A stretch of 64,000 nt of DNA from Anthoceros angustus (lineage: Eukaryota; Streptophyta; Anthocerotopsida; Anthocerotales; Anthocerotaceae): assembly GCA_010909165.1 (NCBI GenBank), contig MU008171.1, forward strand, positions 248,001 through 312,000, written 5' to 3'. Each line of letters begins with the position of its first letter. Positions within the stretch are counted from its first letter, which is position 1. The position numbers were made by a program, and so were the translations under genes. A model generated the notes under the pieces. That model saw nothing but the letters and a program-made list of their open reading frames with translations. It was not told the origin of the DNA and ran no database searches. Positions 56,685 through 64,000 of this stretch are shown here, piece by piece.

Positions 56685-58882
56685 CTAGGCGCAACGGCGT
56701 GTGAGAGTAATGGGAAGGCCCTTGTTGAAGCACGCAATGGGCCACTGCTTGATTTTCTCGTCACGATTCACCGGCTTCCACCTGCGATCGCAAGTCACAA
56801 ACAATGTCACCCGACCCGTACAAATAATTTTTGCAACCGGAGACCAAGGGCGAAGAAAGAAAGCATACGTGTAGGTTGTGACGAGATGGTGCAAAAACAC
56901 CAGCATTTCCTGCTTGGCGAACTCGCTGCCGGGGCAGCCTCTGGGGCCCATGCCGAAGGGAGAAAAGCAGGGCGCGGCGATGGGCTTCTGGAATCTGGAA
57001 GGGTCGAACACCTTGGGGTTTGGATGCACCTCAGGGTTGAGATGCACGGACCTCCAGAACACCAGCACCCGCCATCCTCTGGGTATCAGCATGCCTGCAA
57101 CGATCCAGACCACGTGTTGCGACTACGAGTGCGAACTGTTGGGTACACAAGGCAAAGTGGCCATGGTGTCGCAACGATTTAGGATTACGAGGTGGTGTGG
57201 CGTTGAATGAAGATGTCTCTCATGGCAATGCACTTAAAATCCTCATGCCACACAAACCATGGCCACCAGGTGGCCAGGACAAGGAGAGGAGTGGAGAGGA
57301 GAGGAGACGCACCTTGGAACTCGAGATCCTTTCGAGCTTTCCGCATCACAAACGCCGCGGGAGTGGTGATCCTCATCGTTTCTTGGATTACCTGAAGAAT
57401 CAACCTCGTCAGCCTATAACAGTAAACAGAAAAAAGATTCATAAGGACAGGAATGAAAGGGGATGGCTTATGCCCCATACCCGCCACGTGAGCTGCATCT
57501 TCTTGGTGTCCTCCCAAGTCACGTGCTGGCGGCCCGCGAGCTTCATTTCCCGGGCGATGGCATCCTGCTCCGCCTGCACCAGCCCAGCCATTGCATCGGA
57601 ACAGTTTGCATGCAAAATTAGGGTTGATCTGGCGGCAGGTGCAATACCTGAACTTGCTCCAGAATGTGGGGATGATCTGCCAGGAGCTTGACGACCCAGG
57701 TGAGGAAGATCCCAGGCGCTCTGTGGCCTGCTCCTAGGAGCAAGAGCAGGTTGTCCAGGACCTCGCCGCCTCGAAGCTTCCTGGCCTCAGCCTCGTACCC
57801 CTCCACCACTTGAGCCTCCATGAGCGAGCTCAGCCCGTCCAGCCCATCCGCCGGGCCGGGGGCATCGTCCTGCCCCAGCCCCAGCCCCAGCCCCAGCCCC
57901 AGCCCCAGCCCCTGCCTCTGCCTCTGCCTCGCCTCGATCAGCTTGTGCGCGAACAGGTCCACCTTCTTCCTAGCCTGGACTTTGCAATGGCATTGTATGT
58001 GGCGTGAGGAAGTTTCATGCAACGGGAATTCATGGAACGAGAATGTGAGGTCTCCATAGCCCGGCACAGTAGTCTCACATTCAAGGCTCTTCTGCGTCCC
58101 ATGAAGGGGATGTTGATGGGCAGGCTCATGAGCCCGTTCTCCATGTCCGCAAACAGATGCAGCAGTTCCTCCACCTGCTCGTGGCTGTAGGAGAGGTAAT
58201 CTGAGCCGCAGGTGAATCGCAGCACCACTCGGAACGCGAACTGCAATGCATCCGGAATCCGGATCCATCCGCAGTCTCTTCAGCGTGGTGGCATGGCAGC
58301 GTTGGATGAACAGGAATGAATGAATGGTCTGCAACGTACCTTGGTGGCCTCGTCTTCCATCACCACCTTCTCTCCCCAGGGTTTCATGCACGACAGCGCA
58401 GTCTGGGACACCGCGGTGCAGAAGTCCCGCATGGCCTCGGGGGCCAGCAGCTGGTGCTGCAGGAGCTTCCTGAGCGCGGTATGGCGGGCTCCCGCGGGGA
58501 TCATGGAGAGCGAGTCCCGGCCCAGGATATCGTTGGAGTAGATGGCTCTCAGGGCGTGGTGGGCTTGGGGCGTGGAGAGGCAGAAGGCAGAGGCGTCCAT
58601 AGTGGTGGTCACCACGGCCGGCCCGCCGAACACATGGGTCGAGAACGTGTCCCCGTACTTTTGCGTATGGCGGCTCAGGAAATCGTCCACGTCCGAGAGC
58701 AGGAGGTCCAAGGTCTCTCCCAGCCAAGGAATGTGCCACTTGCGGCCTGCAGGAATCCGCAGCTTCGCAGATTGCGCCTTGCCAAGCCTCAGAACAAGCA
58801 TGTCGTACATGCCGCTCACCAGCAGGGCCACCACAGCGCATCCTGAGAGCAGGATCAGGTATATGGCCGCCAGGGCCTCCAT
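56685..58882 (-). CDS. Cytochrome P450, clan 85-like, with altered I-helix
   Basis: Seven exons in phase: 58340-58882, 58079-58240, 57648-57974, 57481-57573, 57313-57391, 56869-57094, 56685-56781; 508 residues, normal for the family. An N-terminal membrane anchor (AAIYLILLSGCAVVALLVSG), PWLGETLDLLLSD, ExxR in ETMR, and the heme loop FSPFGMGPRGCPG (Cys near residue 455) are intact, followed by FLHHLVTTY typical of clan 85 (steroid, terpenoid and hormone P450s). In the I-helix the usual AGHETT is AGHRAP (about 317-322): the acid-alcohol pair is gone. A GLGLGL...Q run (about residue 257) comes from a CCCCAG microsatellite. An in-frame ATG at 59044 is less likely than 58882. Confidence 0.9.
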
Positions 58883-59044
58883 TTCCCTGCCTGCGGGCTC
58901 TCTGCAGCTCAAGCCTGGATCAGAGACGGAGTCTACCACACAGAGATGTGCACCCTGCACCAGAATGGCTTGAGGGATGCAGGCTTGGAGCTCCTTATAT
59001 ATGTTTGTATGTTCAGATCTCTCATGTTCGGCAGCAGCTCGCAC

Positions 59045-59931
59045 GCACGCAGCGGATCAGCATCTCCACTTGGAACATGGAGCTGTTGTAGATGCGGAAT
59101 TCGCAAGCAGCAAATCATTAGAGGCACGCAAACTCGTCCAATGTTGAGAACCACATGCATGGATCGCCTTGAAGCAACTTCAAGGCGGACTGGGCTGGTC
59201 CCGAGATATACCGTCATCCATACTGTTGAGAAACCTACCTAGGGCTGCCTTCAGGGGAACAGTACTGGCATGGAACAATGGGAAGTTCTGGGGGGTGTAT
59301 CCATGTGTACAAACCTGGAGGCGACCTTGCATGTATGTACGTGCATGCATGCGGCAGCGGAAATGGAGGCATTTGGAATCCTATATTGCACATGTTTTGG
59401 TGCCGTACCATCTGTTCAGGTTTGTCATCAGCTATTCCATGTCTATCCGGTGCCTTGTCCGTTTCTGTGCGAGGGTCATATGGAATCTTCCGTGCTCCTG
59501 TTTGTCCTTTTTTTTATGTGGTTCAAAGGTAAGATGCTCCAGGCCCTGTTGTAGGTCGTCTCCAAGGGCATAGGTGGATAAGAGTGTCCAGCTTCTACTG
59601 CCTTGTGCAGGTCTGTCATCAGCTACTCCATGTCTACCAGGTGCCTTTTCCATTTCTGTGCGAGGGTCGTAGGGAATCTTCCGAGCTCCTGGTGTACCTT
59701 TTTTTTCTGTGGTTCAAAGGTAAGATCCTCCAGGCCCTCAGTTGTAGGTCGGCTCCCAGGGCATATAGGTGGATAAGGGTGTCCAGCTTCTACTGCCCTG
59801 ATGCTACTGGCTTTGGAAGCGCTGGGGGAGAGCAAAACTTACCCTGGCCTGGGTTCTACCCTGGAACCAGTGCTACATGTAAGAGAGCAAAGATCTGCAT
59901 TTGGAGGGCAGACAATACTGGCATATACAGC
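59045..59931. other. Spacer with a tandem duplication
   Basis: Between the P450 start and the GEX2 stop. Apart from the duplication at 59421-59802 I see nothing recognisable. On the minus strand both copies read TFEP-KKK--QE-GRF--TLAQK, which is open but unknown. Confidence 0.5.
59421..59802. repeat. Tandem duplication, period 191 bp
   Basis: TTTGTCATCAGCTATTCC (59421) and TCTGTCATCAGCTACTCC (59612) open two units that align through a run of T, GTGGTTCAAAGGTAAGAT-CTCC and GTCCAGCTTCTACTGCC, with about 10% mismatch and a few small indels. Confidence 0.8.
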
Positions 59932-62900
59932 TCAGGACATAAGAGAAAATACCTCGTGGGGCATGCTGCGACCTCCCTCAGGAATTGAGGCTTCCGTAGG
60001 CGTCCACATTCGATTCAGGGCCTGCAGAGGGGGATGAAAGAGACAACGTTAACAGGTTGGGATATTCTTATTCCTCCAGAAGCAGTGTGGGACAGCGAAA
60101 GACATGTCTTTGACCGACTCACCCGCACATAGTTGTCCTTGTCATATTCGTAAGATATGGTTGAGGTTTCTTCCTCACCAGCAACCTGTCCCAAGGTTGA
60201 CCGCCTCCTAGACGCAGGTGCAGCAGCTTGGGCTTCATCCCACTGGACAAGGCTTTCCAGTCTACCAGGACAGTTTATTTGATCACCATCAGGACACACG
60301 TTGGAGTTTCACTATCATCACAGGCATCCAGAGAGAGAGGGAAAGAGAACATACTTGGATGACACACGCTTCTGTAGCAAATGTACAAGCTCAGGGCCAG
60401 AGAGGTCAGGTCCCTCAGCAGCATCTGCTACGTGCTGCGCATAGTTTAGGATGCGTCCAGGGCTGCTGAAGCTTGGTGCTCTCTCTGCATCAGGCTTCCA
60501 TATCGGATTGTAAGTCTGCACATATCCACAAGGTACGTGACTTGAGTGGATGAGAGTCGCATCCTTTAATCCACTCCGTGACCACAGGAGGAACAAACTA
60601 CCCATGTACAAAGCACAAGAGTCTGCAATTATTGATTGATTGATAGAAGGGCATATATGGAGACGAGCTACTGCGGAAGCAAACCGAGCTCTCACCCGTA
60701 TCTCCTTGAAGTCCTCCTCTTCACCTTCATTCTGCCCGAGTGCAACCTTGAGCTTGCGGAAGTACCGCTGCTTTCCCCACACGAAAAAACCGACACCCAT
60801 GCCAAGAAAACCTAGAGATCCAATAAGCCCTCCGCATAGCCTGCGCACCGCTGTTCAACACAGCAGCTCAAATCATGAACACTGCATACTCCACAAACAA
60901 GAAGAGGCACGGGGCATGACGAACTTGGTGACGATGTCGCAACGTAGGGAACAACTTCGACAGATGCCTCAGCAGAAAGAGGATATGGTACATCACTATC
61001 ACAAGCACCATAGCATCCAAAGTTGCCCATATCGCTCACAGAAATATGCAGAACATAGGTAATTCCCGCTGTACCCTGTGCATTCACTACCAAACGGTCA
61101 CTAAGCGTGCAGAACCAAGGTAGCAAACCTGTGTGTACAACAGCACGTTCCGCTACAACTACTCACATTGGACTGAAACTGCATGGCAGCCAGGGCCGCA
61201 TTGCAGACTGCGACAGGTGCCTTGAGTATCATGCCAGCACTTCCAAAGCTGACTACTTTCGACAGCTCTTGCTTCATATGATGAAACTCTGAAACATCCA
61301 ATGGCCGAGACTCCAGAGACTCAGCATTCTCTGCACCAATGGTGTAGTTGGTCCCCTTCGGCAAGGCTATTGTCAATACTCCACCTTCGATTCGCAAAGT
61401 AACCTCGAGTTGGAGCAGATGACCATCCGCTGCACGAGCAGAGCATCGACACTCTCAGCCTAAAGGTACAAGACCATTCACAATCTAGGCAGTCTACACA
61501 AAACAAGTTGTAGATGAAAGGGGCATCTTTTACACTGAACATCGCAACAACCCTCATCCAAGAGTGGAATTCACCTCGCAGATCACTGCTGTCAGGATCT
61601 CCGACAACAATTGCCGGCACAACTAGCCCCTTGTTGGTAGCGATCTTCACTTGCTCTGGTGTGTCAATGAAAGGTGGGTCATTGTAGGGGTCCAGCTGCG
61701 CAATACAAATCTGAGAATCCTGATGTCCTTTTCCATCCGACACAGTAACGACAACCGTGTCATTCCCATTGAAATGCTGTTCCCTGCACTCAGTCCAAGG
61801 CCACAAATCAAGACCAAAACTCAGTTGGATGCAGAATAATGCAGAGAACGCAAATTCCAGGACTACAACAAGAGAATCTCCTAAACAACTGTTCTTTTTC
61901 ATACGATCATCAGCGAACAGATCCGATCAGCACAGACAACAGTTTGTCATCCTAGATATCCACATGGAGATGTCCCCCAGAGCAGACCAACACCGAGGAT
62001 CATGTATTAGGGTTGATCTGTCCTCTGAATTGGGAAGGGGTGTCATTGAAGCCACACACAGCCCTGAATGACCTGGTTTGTAAAATCATACCCTTCATAC
62101 AATAGCGCCGCAAGAGCTTGGTTTACAAGACTGATTGTGCCTGAAAATTGCACGTCTCCAGGGTGTGATGGATCTGTAGGTAAGATTGTGAATCCGGTTA
62201 TCCCCATATAGACGCGTGACGGGAGGATAAAGCTTCCATGCTTAGCGGAGACCTTTACAGTAACTGGTGCAGTTAGATTGAACGAGCTCACTTCAAAGAC
62301 CAAGCTCCCACTGCAATCTCCTACCACCCCCACACACATGTAATCAGCTCGCTTCAGGCAACCAGTTTACAGTACTCTGGAAAAGCACCATGGATACAGC
62401 AAGGGTACAGATCTGAGAGATGAGTCCAACCTCTGGCAAGGCATAACGGCTCCCTCCAGGCCTGTGATTAGACCTGGCGATGAAGACACATGCGGATAAT
62501 CCAGAATCGACGACCCGTTTACTGGATGGTACATGGATACTCTCATCAGTACGCAGTCATCTTCATGCACTCAGAAAACCAGATTCAGAAGAGTCAAGAG
62601 ACTTACTGTCACTAACTATCACTGCAAATGGGCTGCCAACAATCACTTGATTATGGTAGCTGAGTGAAATGTTGTAGTTCCCAGTGTGCACAGGCTTGTA
62701 AAACATAATATACTTTCCCCCGCCCATGTCAACAAAAGCTTGTTTATCTGCACTGCCTGGTCCGCTTATATCAAAGCCTATGAGATTGACGTCAGCAAGT
62801 GTGGGATTGCCAAATTCATCGCTGAGAAATATATCGATCTCATCCCAGTATCGGATAGATGCTTTACGAGACAGACCTACTCCACGGGCGGACGACAGGG

Positions 62901-64000
62901 AAGCACTTGGTGTTCCTGCACATAAGTCACCATGAAAAGAGTTTAGTGCCCAGATTTATCACAGCCAACACCTGGCCTGTGACAGTCCAGAAAAACTTAT
63001 CGAGCTCCATGTGTGCAGGGTTCATGAATAGATACCTGCATTGACGGTGAAAAAAAATGGAGACCCAAAAATTTCCACGCCACCATTGCTGACATACAGG
63101 TGATACTGCCCAGCTTGCGTTAGGTTGTAAGTCAGAGAATAGCGGGTGCCATTATCAAGAGATTGAACCTGGCAACTTGCATTCACCAGTAAATGCACTC
63201 CAAGCCTAAACACTTTTGGCACCAATATGGGAGCCGTACCATTGCTTGCCACCTCGGGAGACAAATTATTGTCGTACTGATCTCGTAGTGTGATAAGGAG
63301 GGTCAGTGGGATCCCAGCCAAAACGCTCTGAGCTCCTCCTGCCCATGTACCTGTGCATCTCGGGGTATCCAAAGCACCTGCAATGGCACCAAATTGGCTG
63401 TCGAACTGGCATACATGCCAACACCACAAACTGGACATGCTGTTTGTACCCAAAGAATATTTGGAGGTATTGTGACTCACCTGAGAGGAATGTAAAAGCG
63501 ATAGGCGGCATAGAAGCGCCAGTTTTGTCTCCAATCCTTAGCTTGAACTGACCTGCTACAGTTAGAGTGAAGGACAGCACCTGCGCAGAGCTGTTCTGTG
63601 GCACAATCTTTATTTTCGCCGAAAGAATGGTGCCATTCTGATCAAGTTGGGGAGTGATGTCATTAGCACCCACTGATACATAATTGCCATACGTGTCTTG
63701 AGCGATCAGAACAAAACTCGCTGTTTGCCCAACACGAAATGTGCTTATTCCGTTGAGCCATCCTCCAGTGCAGTTAGCTATGGAAAACTGCCCTGCACAA
63801 CGTTCAATTAGTAGCAGCAAATACGGCAGCCATGTCAAATCCAGCAAGCTGCATCTCAGGAACTTCTCAACCTGGAAAGTAGGAGTACTGGAAAGACCCG
63901 GTGATGCTCCCATCAGAGTTTCCCACTTGAAGCACGTACTGCCCAGCCTCATGCATTGTAAAACTTAAGAGCAGCATTTCTTGAGATCCATTATTGAGAG
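59932..64000 (-). CDS. GEX2: GEX2-like gamete adhesion protein, C-terminal part (runs off window)
   Basis: GEX2 is a sperm-surface protein for gamete attachment in flowering plants. This many-exon gene enters at 64000 and stops at 59932. In order: filamin-type Ig repeats (GQFSIANCTGGWLNGISTFR then ASFVLIAQDTYGNYVSVG; LLITLRDQYDNNLSP; DEIDIFLSDEFGNPTLAD), then cadherin-like/dystroglycan-type segments (NDTVVVTVSDGKGHQDSQIC, DPYNDPPFIDTPEQV), then YVLHISVSDMGNFGCYGACD with PLSAEASVEVV, matching GEX2's VTLNDMGNYGC region. One membrane helix follows (GGLIGSLGFLGMGVGFFVWG) and a cytosolic tail (RKLKVALGQNEGEEEDFKEI ... YEYDKDNYVR|ALNRMWTPTEASIP). The N terminus and signal peptide lie outside. I have not fixed every exon. 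A seedless plant with swimming sperm would use it in fertilisation; that is inference. Confidence 0.82.

Noticed and set aside
57280-57800. Plus-strand 164-codon ORF (57197-57691)
   Set aside because: It is the antisense shadow of well-supported P450 exons 3-5.

Overview
This is a nuclear window from a land plant, most likely a seedless one (lycophyte, hornwort or fern-like; I cannot name the species). The evidence is plant-type spliced genes (ERL1, HIBCH-like CHY, CAP-H2, dihydroorotate dehydrogenase, GEX2, clan-85 P450, group-S bZIP), a very large PLS-class PPR gene, Ty1-copia and LINE debris, and a nuclear tRNA-Leu. Introns are mostly about 50-250 bp and several genes lie only 80-250 bp apart head to head, so the genome is fairly compact. 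An AT-rich, gene-free block (about 11.8-14.7 kb) and a transposon-rich block (28.8-36.3 kb) interrupt it.

Layout. 1-5.6 kb: RNase P/MRP subunit POP5 (three exons), tRNA-Leu(CAG), a cysteine-rich ORF and small tandem repeats. 5.6-11.1 kb (minus): a PPR gene with about twelve ~305-bp tandem PLS units; both ends are open but the most recently duplicated middle is full of small deletions. 14.8-17.5 kb: an intronless TTC39/IML2-like TPR gene with one frameshift. 19.9-27.4 kb: ERL1 (minus) head to head with an M23 peptidase; a frizzled-CRD-like membrane protein (minus) head to head with a SMUG1 uracil-DNA glycosylase; then a doubtful small membrane ORF. 27.5-36.9 kb: two tandem copies of a lectin receptor kinase gene, both broken in complementary ways and separated by nested copia elements. 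37.6-48.7 kb: PDAP1/HASP28, a 3-hydroxyisobutyryl-CoA hydrolase-like gene with two alternative versions of exon 3, CAP-H2 (minus) head to head with a bZIP gene, and mitochondrial dihydroorotate dehydrogenase (minus). 49-56.4 kb: transposon-like sequence (transposase-like ORF, CACTA-like end, a duplicated family of unknown coding-like sequence, a decayed LINE). 56.7-64 kb (minus): a P450 with an abnormal I-helix motif, and the 3' part of a GEX2 gamete-adhesion gene that runs off the window.

The intact genes are not one pathway; they are housekeeping genes for RNA processing (POP5, ERL1, PPR), DNA repair (SMUG1), chromosome condensation (CAP-H2), metabolism (DHODH, HIBCH-like, P450) and signalling or adhesion (bZIP, lectin receptors, GEX2). 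The observations I rate highest are the mutually exclusive exon pair in the hydrolase gene, a complete plant SMUG1, the complementary broken lectin-kinase pair with a dated nested copia insertion, the three 22-bp ACGT palindromes in the CAP-H2/bZIP promoter, and indels confined to the duplicated parts of two arrays, which suggests an assembly-polishing artefact. Exon boundaries given here were chosen by hand from GT-AG sites, reading-frame phase and remembered family sequences.
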